From positions 520,501,303 through 520,565,302 of the forward strand of contig OY856409.1 in the NCBI GenBank assembly GCA_963693085.1: DNA of 64,000 bases, given 5' to 3'. This DNA comes from Alisma plantago-aquatica. Taxonomy: Eukaryota > Streptophyta > Magnoliopsida > Alismatales > Alismataceae. Made by a program: the position numbers and the translations under genes. Under the pieces are notes generated by a model, which had not been told where the DNA came from, ran no database searches, and saw only the letters and a program-made list of their open reading frames with translations. Each line of letters opens with the position of its first letter. Within the stretch, counting starts at the first letter, position 1. This document shows, in pieces, positions 12,107 through 25,426 of this stretch.

Positions 12107-15100
12107 CACTTTTTTAGAACCCCCCACATAAGTGAAAGATTACCCAAAACAAGATGATGATAAATAATATTCAAATATCATCATCTTAAACTTGTACGGG
12201 AGAAATGGAATATAAATTCCAAAATAATAACATAAGATAATTGTTATAATGTTCTTTCCATGTATTCATATCCATAGGTAACTTTACAACCTTAACCACA
12301 CATGTATACAAGAAAAGCATGCATGCTCACTTATATACAACATGTACAACAAGTATTAGGATTACAAGGCACACAAGCCAAAACCCCAATACATATGATG
12401 AATCCACTACAAAACTCCCCACTCAAACTTGAGAACACATTGACAACTTTAAGAAAATACTCCAAAAAGACATCACCAACCTCCATGTATTGACATCCTC
12501 CAAAACATAAATCCTCACCCCCACGAACCTAGTTGCTCTACTGGTCACTTAAGAGATGTGGAAAATTGCAAGGTGAGACCCCAAATCCTAGAGAAATCAA
12601 TAAATGATAGTATCTATCACTTACAATAAATAAATAAACTTGAATTTAATAGTGTTGATAGTTAAAAAAGAATAGAGTTTAAATTAAAGTGAATACTTAT
12701 ACATATTCAGATGTAGCTTTAATATAAGAATATTTTGAAGCAAATATGAACATGTAGAATTAAAAAATACAACACAAACGTGATTTTATTTTCAAACAAA
12801 ACTTAGGAAAATATACTACATTGCTAATTGTATACTTTATTACATCCTCAATACTTTGACGTGTACCACTCAAACTACTAGGTAGTGCTTATGAAACCCA
12901 TACTAGATTACTATAATATCTAGGTAATACTAGACTCCACTAGATCTCTCCACACTTCAAATTCTGATTAAAATGAAACAAAGGTAGGGTGCATAGAGCC
13001 CATATCGGCAATGGATTTCTCAAAGGTCGATTCCACACATCGTAGGTCCATCGTAGGTATACATGTTAGTGCACTAAGAACACATAAGGATTAAACTCAA
13101 TGATATTGAGACATTACCACAACCACTCTCCATCTCATATCATTTGACCATCAGTGGAAACTAAGTCCCAATAAGATTTAAAGTCGCCAAAGTATACCAA
13201 CCCCAAGAGTCATTGCATATTCACTAATTTACGGCTCTGAGCATCTTCTCACAATTCTCATATTGCTACAAATATAAATCGTTTCACTATTTCACCAACC
13301 AACTTAGTGATATAGATCTACAGACTCAAAATACTCAAAGATTAGGGCTACACTTGATTTATTAGATCAATTACTCATTTTTACTATGTCAATCAAGTAA
13401 GATACAATCCACATATTACTAATTAAAATATTAATCAAGTCTTCAGAACTTTAGAATATCTATTAGGGTGCATGGAACCGATGTCAATCTTACCCAAGAA
13501 ACTTATTCAAATTAGTTCAGCACAAGGTTTTGATCATCATAGAAGTCCATATTGAGGTAACAATCTTATAGGTACATCAAAACTACCTGAAATAATGGAT
13601 TCCACTTCATATTTTGGCAGCATACCACCATAAAAATTTTATATGTGGAAGTTGCACTAAGTGAAAAATTAAGTATAAGAATATTAACTTTATGCATAAA
13701 AGAGTTTCTTTGAACAAATGGATATATTTCCAATAAAAATTCAGAAACATAACGACTAAAGAAAACCCATGTAAACATCATAAGGAAGTTCTAAAACTAT
13801 AAGGAATATTATGTAGGTTTTGTATTCCATCATATGGTACAAAAACACCATAAAGATATCCTTTTTAAGGGTTTTGCAACCTAAGTTCTTGCATGACTCA
13901 CTAAGCATGTGTTTAGAATCGACAAGTGGATTAAAGAGGTTAAGGTGCACATGTAAACTCAGATTTCTATTATACTTAGTCAAAACAATTCAAAAGATCA
14001 TATTTTTTTAAGCAAGCCTTACCATTTATTGGAACTTCAAATGAGAATACAAAGGACTAGATGACTCAGTAGCTAATAAACATGGTACTATTAGTACCAT
14101 TACGGAATATATTTCCTAGAGTAACACTAGACACTAGGTCTAGCAAGCTCTCAATGATATGAGAGTGAAGGCAGTTTTTTGGGTGATGTTCAACCAAGCT
14201 ATGACGAATCATGTTAACTTCACATGCTAGTTGGGACATCAATGGCTCATCAAAAAGTACATTGGTAATCTAGTTATCCGAGTCATAGACATGTATTGAC
14301 TATTTTTTAGTATCCTGATCATCTTGGTTACTACCAATTCTTTTTACCCCTTCTACCTCTCTACTTGAGAGTTTTCTACATGCATTTTTCTTGATAGATG
14401 TGGGCTTCTTCTCTTACTTTCCTATCTATTTTGTATCTTTCTACTTCTCTTCATTCTTGTGTCGCTTCCTTTAATGATTCAACCAATGTCTTTCTTAGGT
14501 TATCAGACTTACTTGTTGCTTCCTTTCTTGTGATTTTGGGTGTGTTGATTAGGGGAGTATGTTATCTATTTTCTGACCTCAGGTCCATCTCTGCATCATT
14601 AAGTTCATCAACAAAATATATCACTTCATAAACTTCAGGATTCACCACTGTGTGTCTTAATCTCTAGCCTTCCTAGTTGTTATTGGTGGCTTCATGTTCC
14701 TTATTTGATAGTTTTGCCTCCATTCTCTGCATCTTCTTATTTTTCCTAACTTTGGCTGGTCTTACATGGTTCTCATGTGTGTTAGTGCCTCCCCCAATTT
14801 CCTTATGTACCCATACCAGATTGTTGTCTAGTTCCTCATTAGATAGGTGGGAGAATCTATTCATGATGTAGTTTCCATTTTCATGGGATCCCATTGAGGT
14901 GTTTGGTCAGTTTCTATTATTGCCTCCCCTCCTCATCGTCTGCCATCCACTATTAGTTTTCTCAGTTTGGTCATTTTGAGTGTCGTGTTGTTCCATATGA
15001 TCAGGGACTACCTTTTTACTGGTGGCAGTAGCAGCTTCCTTACAATATTTCAAGGTATTCCCCTCCTTTCCACATTTTAGACAAGCAAAAGGAAAACCCT

Positions 15101-16311
15101 CATATTCAACTGCACATTTGATTTCATTATTGAGGGTGGCTGGAATCATATTCTTCCTCGTATTAATTGTCACTACAAGTCTGGCAAACATGCTTCGTGA
15201 TCTTCTAACTGTGTACGAGTTGACTTTGACAAGGCCTCCCAAATCTAGACCATATATTCGAATATATTTGATACGTATAAATGCAGAGGTAGGATTAAGA
15301 TTCTTACCCAGGTTATAATGGATTCTGGAAGATCCTCATTGGGCACAAATGTGGGTGTCTAGTCCCATACTGCCAAGTTATAGTTAAACAGCTTCCAGGG
15401 ACCTCTCATCCTTGTTGTCTCATGATATTTGTCACAAGAGAGTTGCACCATGAAGTTCCATAGCTCCAATTTCACATAAGATTGAGTCTCTCCATTAATG
15501 TCATATAACTAATCTTTGTGCCTACAAGCTAAACAACAACATCATATTTCCATGGATCGGTCAATTTCTCCTTCACGTCTGGGTCTATGACCTTTTTTCA
15601 TCTATCTCTTCCAGAGTAACTTGTGCTTCTGACAAATCTTACACAAATATCTTCTCCAAAAAAACTCATTTGCATTATGTTCTCCTTCTGTCGTACTGCT
15701 AGTAACCACCTTTCTATATGAAGGTTATTCTTTCGGCCCGAAGGTGCTTTCTATGCCTTCCACAAGCAGACTAGGGACAATAGGGGTTGGACAATAGGTT
15801 TCTGCGCCTGATATGATACGATAGCCTTGGTCCCCATCAGGATCTCCTGTTATCTATACCGTCATATTAATCTGACCAGTCGAGCCCCCCGTTCCTGTGA
15901 ACTGAAGACATTTTATCATTTTAGCAAGATTCAAATGATGCTTAAAGTTTCATGTTCAAAATAGGCGATAAATACAACAAGTTGTTATTCATAAATGTAT
16001 TAAAAATGCTAGAAATTATATCCACACTAAAGCACCATGACAGATCAAAGGCATCGAGCTTTACTCCTCAAACTTCAAACAAGATTCAAAATAGACAACC
16101 ACAAACCACCACTAAGATTTGAGCTTTCCTTCACCAAAGATCCAAACAACACTCCCTGCACAAAGACTAGAGCATCTAGGAAAAGAGAGGAAAGAATATG
16201 GATAAATATTCAGCCCCTATCGAGCTTAGGTAAAGAGTGGTCATGAAACAACCATGGACATGGCTAAAGAAAGAAGATGATGGAAGATCATAAGGAAGAT
16301 GATAAGAAGTG
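12107..16311 (-). mobile_element. Ty3/gypsy 5' LTR (diverged, interrupted)
   Basis: Homologous to 3983-6335 (see that entry). It is bounded on the left by the primer-binding site and is interrupted at about 14013-15910 by a LINE fragment. Without that insertion about 2.3 kb remains, the same as the aligned part of the other LTR. The similarity stops near GATGATAAGAAGTG at 16311, where a different sequence begins; the element is therefore truncated or has been broken at its 5' end. Confidence 0.6.
14013..15910 (-). pseudogene. LINE ORF1 fragment (DUF4283-like, zinc knuckle)
   Basis: An insertion in the gypsy LTR: the flanks TTTTTTAAGCAAG and TTTTAGCAAGATTC correspond to one contiguous site in the other LTR near 5940. 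On the minus strand, 15600-15250 carries DUF4283-type words (YVKLELWNFM, RGPWKLFNYNLAVWD, PESIITWVRI). The open frame 15242-14907 continues with LVKVNSYTVRRSRSMFARL and ends in a zinc knuckle, CLKCGKEGNTLKYC, in which the usual His is Asn. This is the nucleic-acid-binding ORF1 of a plant L1-type element. No endonuclease or RT follows, so it is an internal fragment, with stops and at least one frame change. Confidence 0.7.
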
Positions 16312-18780
16312 TGAGGCCCCTAACCTTTTTAAATTTATAAATATGCTTGTTTGTCTTAGGTTTTATTTCATCTTTTAACTTTATATTATGATCTAATATT
16401 ATTTGATAAATCTACATTTCATATTCAAGTCCATTTTGATTTTACTTGCTCAAGTTATGTAATTTTACATACTTTTGTGGGCTTCTCTATAATTTTCCCT
16501 ATTTTTAGGGTCTAGCTGCATTTTAACACATGTATATATCTTATTAAATGGAGATCTTGATTTTGGTAAAGTTTTACCATTTTGAATTTTATGAACTTTA
16601 TCGCATAAAGGCATCATTCCGTTGTATTAGTTTTGTGTGAGATGGTAAGTGCACCTGCCGAGGCTTCCTTAGCTTCATCACGTTAAAGGTTGTTTTGTAT
16701 GTTCATCAACTGAAAGTTTCTTTCATGATAAACAACTAAAGATTTTGTTGTATGTTCATCAAATGAAGTTTGTTATGCATGCTCAATAACCAAAGGTTGC
16801 TCTGAGTGTGTCATTGGAAGGTTGTTCTAAGTGTAACAACCAAAGGTTGTTCTAAGTGTGCTAGTCGAAGGTTGTTCTAATTCTGTCAAGTGAAGGTTAT
16901 TCTGCATACTCACAAACCAATGTAAGTTCTACATTTCCATAAAAACTAATGGTTTTTTTGGATGTTTGCAAGCCAATGCAGGTTTTCGATATACAAACCA
17001 ATGGAAACCTATCCCTTTAAATCGATGGAAATGATGCTTCTATCCTTTAACCTTTTCTTCCTTTCATCCTAGCTATAAATACCCATCCCTACTCCTTTCA
17101 AATGAGCCTTTGACCCAAACTTGTTGTTGTTACTAGAGACTAATGCAAAACTATTAGTAGATGATGGGAGGGACTCCAAGAGACAAAATTTTGAAGGATT
17201 GTGGATGTGCATGCCTTCTATCTATCTATCTTAGGATGGATCTAAACCTTCTTGTTTTTTTTTTCTCTGTGCATGTAGATGTGCTCTCATAACCCTTTTT
17301 CTTGCTTTTCTCCTCTTATATCTTCTACCTTGGGCGAGATTCATGGTATTTGTAGTTGTAAACTCATGTGTATGGATAAAGAACCCTCTTTTCTTCTCTC
17401 TTTACTCTAGATACACCTTGTTCTTGAAGATATGAGCTTTATTGGAAATTTTGGAGGATAAAGCTTGGGTCTTTGATTCACTTTTCTGTGGATCCTTATT
17501 GATTGGACATTTTTCTTCACCTCTAAGGCAAGTGATATGACTTTTAATGCATTTCTTGCCTACTCATGACATACATAATATTAATCTTTCTCTAAAAATT
17601 TGTACTAGGCTAAAAGGTAGTCCTTATGCACTATTTTGCATGAGAAAAGTGGTAATATGAATCTTGAAGTCTATTTTGAACTCTAAGTATAGATCATGTT
17701 GTACTACAAGTACCTTCTTCAAGCATGTAAGAACTAAAATCCGAAATCTACTTTTTCAAAAGAATGCCATGTTTATGGTGTTCTGTACCCAATAAGAGGA
17801 AAAATGGCCCACATATTGATCCTTTCTGTATAATAGTCATTACATGAAATGTCATAGTTTGCATTTACTATTTTGGTTTTGAAATGATGATTGGATGAAA
17901 TTGTACAGGTTGTTCCTGAATTATAGGTTTGGAACTTGCACATACATTGGATTTCTATTCTAGAACTTTAAGCACAACCTTGTTAATGTCTTTTTAAGAT
18001 CTCTACAAAATCTCTTATGTTATGAGATTCATACATGGAGTTATCAATGTTATAGTATAAATGAAAATTTGGACTTTTATGTGCCCTAGTTTGAGGTTTG
18101 CTCCTCCATATGGACAAGGATGGATAATGATACCATGATTTAGTAATATGGAACTAAGTCATACATTTTAAATCTTCTAAAGTTGCAATCTATAATTTAT
18201 TTTATATGATGTTTGTAGGATCTCATATGTAACTTGATTGATGTAGTCAAAAATACTAAACTGGCTTAATTAATCAAGCATAATCTTAATCATATAGTGC
18301 CATGTGACTGTAGAACTATCTCATCATCAAAACTTTCTAAATAATGAAATGAACAATCTAGAAGGACCTATGAGTCATATACTATTGAACATATACATGT
18401 GTTGATATTGTTTATCTTTGCCATCTAGATCTCAAGGTTATAGAGAGAAGTCGAGGTCATATCTTAGATTTTGTGTGATAGAGAGAGCATGTAGTAGGTA
18501 ACTCCCATTTGAGTGTTTATATCCTAGTTTTGGTATTGTGTTCTATGAACTCAGGATGGACCATGTTTGATTTTTAGTAGGTTGGGTCGTTGTACCACTA
18601 AAATTTGTTACCGGTATTGGCCAAGGGGAAGATATATATTGGATTTTCATCCTAGATCTTATACAGGGTTGAGTGTGACTTCACAATGGTCAACTAAAAG
18701 TTTGAGAGGTACGCCTCCAGCTACCCAGGGCTCAACAAGTATGTATTTCAGTCATGTCGTATGTTTGTTAGGGTAATTTG
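16312..18780 (+). mobile_element. LTR-like sequence (solo LTR candidate)
   Basis: The block begins TGTGAGGCCCCTAACC just where gypsy-LTR similarity ends. It contains a plus-strand TATA box in AGCTATAAATACCC near 17071 and no coding sequence. The promoter and the TG start suggest an LTR, but I could not find a matching partner, a 3' end or a target duplication. The 69-codon frame at 18567-18776 has no known motif. Confidence 0.3.
16685..16990. repeat. Degenerate AAGGTTGTTCT repeat
   Basis: Seven to nine degenerate units of about 30-35 bp, built on AAGGTTGTTCTAAGTGTG with variants (AAAGGTTGCTCTGAGTGTG, GAAGGTTATTCTGCATAC), alternate with short CATCAAC or CAACCAA words. They lie shortly upstream of the TATA box near 17071, so in an LTR reading they would be U3 enhancer-type repeats. 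Confidence 0.55.
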
Positions 18781-21765
18781 GAAAATCACTTTGGATGATA
18801 ATTATTGCTTGGCTCTAGTTACTGGTATCGTTTGTGACTGATATGCTTACATGTTGTAAAACCTTGATCTTTACGATCGAATATTTACAAAATAATATCA
18901 GAATTATAAACAATCTTTATTACAATCATACTTTTATAGAGTCGTGGAAGATTACGAATATGATTATAAAATTTAAGAATAAGAATTCATTGCTATCTAG
19001 TCTTCAACGAAGGACTACCAATTATATGTCTCTTCAATCTCTTCCACCAACCACCTATCCATGAGTTCCCAATGGGAAGGAAACCACACATGGACCCCAT
19101 TGAAGGGAAATAAAGGTCAGCATTGTTGGTACTAAATTCTTATATTGAGCTATTTGCAAAATATAAGTACTAAATATGAATCAAGGTAATATCAAATTTA
19201 GGCAAGGAATATTTTGTGGACTAAATTTATCAAAGTAAGGATAACAATATTTCAATGTTTGTATTTCAAGATCAAATTTCCACAAGGCTATGCAAAATAG
19301 TTCATCATATAAAATTATCAAAATACTTGCAATGATCAACTTTGAAAATTAAGGTTGAGCACTATCATATCATTTTCTTCAAGGGAAACAGTGTCTTATA
19401 TTCAAACATCTATGAAAGAATACCCTTGAGCCTAATTACCATGTTAACCACTCGACTGGGGGTTGACTAAACCATTACAACCTGTGCACAAGGTGGCGGG
19501 ACATACCCTACCTCAAGTGAGCAAAATATATAAAGGGCCAAAGCCCAAAGGAACCAAATTCTAAGGAGTCAAAACTCCAAATATATCAAGTCAAGTGTTA
19601 CTATAATATTCAATGCAATCAAACAATAATCAATCTGAGCTGGTAAACTTTCAAGGAGATAGGAAAGGCTTACAAAAGTATAGGGTTCACCACTAAACAA
19701 TGTGCATGGAATTCAAGAGGGAAATTAATAACTCAATATAAAAATAGAGAATCTAGTACCTCAATTTTATCCAAGACTCCATTAGTTTTCACAACAACCA
19801 AGAATGTCTCCAAGAGCAAGAAATCTACAAAGTATGGTACAACTTGATCATCATTTGGATAGGGATCAATGTCCTTCAATCTTTTCTATTTAGGGTTTTT
19901 CCTTCCCCTTTAGGGTTGTTACTATCTCATGATCCTTCCATTACCTCTCTTTCTATAGTTTCTAGTTAAGTTGAGTATATAATTAATTCATGAGTTCATT
20001 TGCCTTACATTATAGACAACCACTACATTGTATTATTAATAACCCCGTTCTATTCTTTCTCAGTGTTTGTCATGTTATCAAGTGGGCATATAGTCGTAAG
20101 TATATTTATGTCCCTTTTAAAGTAGGGACATGAACATATATGTATATCAATATTTAGTTATAGACTATAATATTCGGCGTGTATGTCATCCTCAAAATTA
20201 CATATTTAAGCATCAAAATTCATATTTTAGACTATGATTGAATGTTCCACATTATCTTTCTATTATAAGTCCCATCATGGTTATTTATTCATTTTTAGTT
20301 CTTATAGATCATTCATTACTACGGGCTCATCATATTTGATTCTAATGAGGTCTCATCTAACTTATATTTTAAATGTACATATGCCAAATTTTCTATTTCT
20401 TGAAATAAGATCCCTCTTTCTATATAAGATCATGCAAAAGGAATGTAAGTGGATTATAAATCGCTCAAAGTAAACTTGCTATCTACTTCTAAGGTTTGTG
20501 CTTTGAACAAAGTCGAGAGTATGGAAATTTAGACCTCATATCATTATTATTTATAGAAATTGCACTGATCTAACTATTACTATTAACTAGTATATTGGGG
20601 AATATATGAGGCATACTTACTAAATGTGTATTCTCCAATTCCTATTACACATGCAACATGGTGTACCTATATATGAGTGTACTAAACTTTATTTCTAGAT
20701 ATATTATGCTTGTGAGTTACCATATCATAATCTAACCTCTCTCTCTTATCTTCATTAGTTATTTGTTGACAAACTAGACTGCAAACAAAGCAAGACAACT
20801 CACCTATAATTCATGCAACTTGAAGGGTTCTCCATCTATTAGTTCTTTATTCATTGGAATGTGATGGAGGAGACCGGTATGCATCCCATCTATGGTTCCC
20901 TTGATCTAGTCCAGAGGTGATCCAAGTAGTGGTCAAATATTGCCAATGAAGGCATCAATCTAGAAGATCAACACTAGCCAAACCTGAAGAATGTCACCCC
21001 TTGATCTTTGCAATGTTAGGGACATCGACTAATCTTGAAACCATTGTTGTCAATGACAATCTATAGATCTTCAGATGGTGTTGACGATTAGTAGGATGGT
21101 CTGCAACTCAGTTGTAGATCTATCCTTTCCAGAGTGAAATAGGTGGCGCTAAAGGATGTTGCCACATCTGGGAGGTCCAAACATATTGGAGATTGGTAGG
21201 GAGAGGAGTCATTGATGGGTCTAGGATCATATACAAAGATGGAGAATGTTACATCTTCTTGAAGGGGATTGTAGTGGATGGCAACGATGGTGATCCTGGT
21301 AGAGGTGTGCTCTGAGTTGCAGGTGGGTTAGAGAACTTGTTGGTCTATTGTTGGCAAGGGATTGTCAAATGACGTCTGCTCATCTGAATCTCCAATGTCC
21401 AGCTAATTGATGGGGAGGTTTACACTCTATGGTTGTGGGGGCATAAGAAATAGCTGGTAGGAGGAGTAGAGGAAAGTCGGGGTGACGTTGTGTCAGGTAA
21501 CTGCAAGGTTCTAAGTCTACTTAAGGTTAAAGACATGGTTTGGTTGCAGAAGGTGTGATGGTGGTCTGTAGATAGTAGGGAGTGATGGAGAGTGGTGGAA
21601 CAGGCTGGAGATTGAGACCTATCTTCAGACCATTACTTGACAAGGACTTGGGGTTGTAGGCGGAAAATTAAGGATCAAATCACTGCTAGAGTTGGAGGTC
21701 GTCGGGGAGGAGGTGGTGCTTAGTGGTGGTAGTTGTTTCCCTCTTTGTCATTGTCTGCAACGCCC
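18781..21765. other. Unassigned repeat-like DNA
   Basis: About 3 kb with no recognised domain. Frames at 18834-19064 and 20234-20473 are short and AT-driven. The part from 20750 to 21765 is less AT-rich and could be a decayed element or gene relic, but I could not translate any frame into a known family. Confidence 0.25.
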
Positions 21766-23258
21766 CAACGTCAAAGTCGGTCTGCCTTGCAATGGTCGAT
21801 CAATAGTTAATTGATTTAGGCTAGACCGTGTGAGAGAGATGGAATGAGGCTATGGAGAGGCCATGAGGTAAGGAATACGGGGCATTTCCCTGTCGTTCAC
21901 TACTGTGAGGTAACTAACATGAGGGAAACCCTGGGCACACTAAGGGGGAGACACAGTGTTATGCGAGTCCTCAGTCAGTTAAGTCCAGGTTTAATTAACT
22001 TGAAAATTTTTCTAATAACTTAGCCTATTAAAATGGTAATTACTCCTATCTTATCAAATACTCCATTATTTTATAAGTTCTAAGTGAAACCCCCTAAAAG
22101 ATTTAAGATCATGACCATGGGTTTCATTCTTATTAACTGTCATAACTCCATTTTCCCTAATTATCTTGTAAATCCAAAAGGAAAGTTCAGTTGTTTAAAG
22201 ATTTCAATTGATGGTTCCCTTTAATTACATGTGTTCCAAATGTTTACTTTCTAGTAAAGTAATTGATAAAGATACCAACTCCTCAAATATGGTCCTAATA
22301 TGACTAACTTAATTAATATAGTAAATCATTTAAGTATACATATATATTAATGTAATTGTTGTTTTTCACTTATTCCAAAGTGATTTAACTAAATAAAGAG
22401 TATATGATTCGTGTAACGTTAGATCAAAATGTGTAGGCACACAAGTATTCAATTGAACTAATTGGTAATTGAATAGCTGGAAATTTGAGGAGCTATATGT
22501 AGATATTTCTTTAGAGAGGGAAAACAACTTACTTAAACCAGACAAACACTAGAAGGCTAATTATATCAAAGGATATGATGTGGAGTCAAAATAACTAAGT
22601 GGGACTTCAATTCAAGGACATGTCTCTGATTGAGATCAAGTTAGGGAAGATTAGGAACTATAGTTCAAAATAGATTTCTTACCCAATTTTTAGTATGTTA
22701 CACATGTTCACTTACTTGTACTGATGACTATACTTGTACATATTCATTTTATAGACTTTGATTAATTCTAGACCCTTCCATATATGTGCTTTAACTAATG
22801 TAATCTTCATAACTTACTTGTAAGCAATAAATGTTATTAAAGGTCAGATCATATTGTTGGGACTTGGGGTCTCACCTCGTGCGTTTCCACATCTTTTTTA
22901 GATGATCAGTAGCGCTGTCAGCAATGTGGTAATGAGGAATATCAGTTCCAAGACTAGTAAAGTTGAGCGGATTGTGTGCCTCTTGCTAGAGTCTTAGAGT
23001 CTTCCTTGTACTCTCAGGTCCAGGAAGGGGCATTTGAATATGATGTATATTGACCCAATTTTTCTGTTGTATATGATGAACAGTATGAATGGGGTAACTA
23101 TATAGAAGATACCTTTTGTATACATGTTGTGGATGAGGCCACCAACTCATGTAAAGTTACATGATATATTTGTATGCGATGTTTTGGCCTATGCATGAAA
23201 GTAGAACCTAACCCGGCCTGAGCCGACCACCTGTAAAATGTGGGGTTTTTTTTTAGGC
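21766..23258 (+). mobile_element. LTR-like remnant, plus orientation
   Basis: It starts with TGCAACGCCCCAACG, a typical LTR-terminal look. Near 22860 it has the block ACTTGGGGTCTCACC, then TTTCCACATCT and GATCAGTAGCGC, which matches the reverse complement of 12540-12600 in the gypsy LTR. It therefore belongs to a related LTR in the opposite orientation. As in that LTR, about 350-400 bp follow before the end (TGTGGGGTTTTTTTTTA) and a primer-binding-site-like sequence. No pol gene follows. Confidence 0.4.
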
Positions 23259-23262
23259 TCAA

Positions 23263-23275
23263 TGGTTTCACAGGC
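23263..23275 (+). other. Degenerate primer-binding site
   Basis: TGGTTTCACAGGC resembles TGGTATCAGAGC (initiator-Met tRNA complement) with a few changes and one extra base. It sits a few bases after the putative end of the plus-strand LTR. Its position supports it more than its sequence does. Confidence 0.3.
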
Positions 23276-23279
23276 TAAC

Positions 23280-25426
23280 ACGGGGAGTGTCATTTGTTAG
23301 TCATGTGTGCTTAGGTGTAAAGATGTGGGTTCCCACACTCATAGTGCCTCCCTCACTCAAAATTTTGATTCTCAATCTCACTCTTGTGTAGTTGATCTGA
23401 CTGACTCTCGATCTCAAGCAATATAGGGCTTCCATTCTCCTTTCTTTCCCTCATAGAGAGGTTTCTTCTCACCATCTTCATCCTCTCCAATTGTTATTGG
23501 ATCTAAGGTTTAAGGAACATGGAGATAAAATGATGAGGTGAGGTGATTGGTGCATCAATGGTGATTGAGTGATGAGGTGACTTGCGATCAATGGTGACAG
23601 AGTGAATGAGTTGGGAATGTGATGGAGTGACAATGATGATTGCACATTGCAACCCTCTTCTCACGAATCTCAAGTGCATTTCTCGATCACCTTCTCCCAT
23701 TCTATGACCCTCTTCTCCTTTGGCTTATCCTATTCTTAGAACCTCTTCTCCTTCACCTTCACTTTTACCTTCTTTTTCTCCAACAATATAGAGACCGAGC
23801 AACAAAGAGAAAGGGGGACATTCTTTATTGACATATTTTCATCCTTGTTTTCTTGCTTGATTTCTGGCTTTTTATCCTTGTTTTCAAAATTAACAACTTT
23901 TCTCACTTGATTATTGTATTGGTGCCTTCTCTTGTATTATGCCCTAGGTGTGTGGAGGTGTGCATAAGGGAAGGTAAGCATGTGACAACGTCTATTTGCT
24001 CAGCGTCTCATCACATCAGCCACACATTTTGGGTTGTTGTTGAGGTGCCTTGTCACCAACTTCAGGAGCAAGTCCGGGCAAGGGATCTCGTTGTGGCTCC
24101 TCCTTACATGGGTGGTCGGGTGTATGCTCCATTACCCTTAATTTGTCCTTCTTCCTACTTCTACTCAAGAGGTTCATGGATATTTTATTCATTCCTCATT
24201 TCTCTCTTAAATGTAGTGACATATTCAACTTGGTGGGGTGTGTTCTTGAACTAGTCATTACATGATAATCTCTCCTTTGAATTATGTAAAAGAATATATT
24301 TGTTCTGGTGGTCTGTGCTTACTAACTTTCTAAGAATACATATATATTTATGTTCTCACTATGCTCAATGCATTTGTTCTATTTGTTGCAGGACAACACT
24401 TTTGTAACTCAACTTGTGATGGCGATTTGTTAAATCTTAAATTCAGTATTCATAAATCAATGAGTCAATTTGTTACTCTACAAAATTGATCTATTACTTG
24501 AAGTCACTCCAATTTTAACTTAAGTGTGTACTCTCAGCAAATTTTGTTCTTACTCTCCAACCTCATGTCTTAATGTCCCTTAGAAATAAGCCAACCGATT
24601 ACTGTTGTAATCTGTGCTAATCAGTATATGAAATCATGATAATTGTTGCCCAATCTGAAGTTGGTATGCTCATAGGGTTCATTTGGTATCTAATGTGATG
24701 CTTGATGAAACAATTGAGTTATGTATGTAGGATTTGAAACCCTAAATGCTGATTTTTATTATGAATGCTCTCACTAGGTGTTCTAGAAGATGATGGCTAG
24801 CAAGTAGAGATAGGATTCCCGTAAGCCAACATTGCACATACCTTCTAGTACCATATTAGTCAGTCCTCTTACTGTTGGCACATAAAATTTAATGCTCAGT
24901 TTATCATGACTTCCTTGATATGTGTCCTTATTTTACTACCTTTCTCAATATTAAAATAAGTAGGTAAATAAGTTTCTTGTGATCTTACTAATGGATGGTA
25001 TAAGATTAGTAGGTACATATATTGATACCATCATTTGTTTATTGATCTTAAATTCATTGTTAAAAAATCTCCATATATTTATTTATCTTAAATTCACTAT
25101 TCCCAAATCACAATATCTTTACTGATCTTAAATTCATTGTTCTAAGATTTCCATATGTTTATTGAACTTAAAATCACTATTCTAAAATCACCATATGCAT
25201 ACTGATCTTAAGTTCACTATTCTAGAATTGGCATATATTTATTGATCTGAAATTCATTGTTTTATAATCACCATGTGTTTATTGGTCTTAAATTCACTAT
25301 AATAAAATCACCATATGTTTATTGATCCCCTGTAATGTAAACCCTAAAAGTTGTTCTTAAATATAATTGATTGTTAACTCTTATATTTCTTTTATTTAGG
25401 CAAACATTTCCCTTAAATCTAAACCT
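23280..25426 (+). other. Possible leader/intron of a hAT element
   Basis: No confident coding sequence. The 133-codon frame at 23853-24254 has no family motif. The stretch ends in TTTCTTTTATTTAG, which looks like a splice acceptor, directly before the BED-finger relic. It contains the 40-bp minisatellite. I infer that it could be the 5' untranslated region and intron of that transposase gene; the 5' end of the element was not found. Confidence 0.25.
25038..25327. repeat. 40-bp minisatellite, seven copies
   Basis: Seven units of exactly 40 bp plus a 10-bp partial unit start at 25038, 25078, 25118, 25158, 25198, 25238, 25278 and 25318. The consensus begins TTTATTGATCTTAAATTCAC, continues TATTCTAAAATCACC and ends ATATG. 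Units differ at several positions, but none has gained or lost a base, so the period is strict. Confidence 0.9.

Noticed and set aside
23853..24254. A 133-codon frame as a small gene
   Set aside because: No recognisable domain, no relatives in the window, AT-driven hydrophobic composition, and the position fits a transposon leader.
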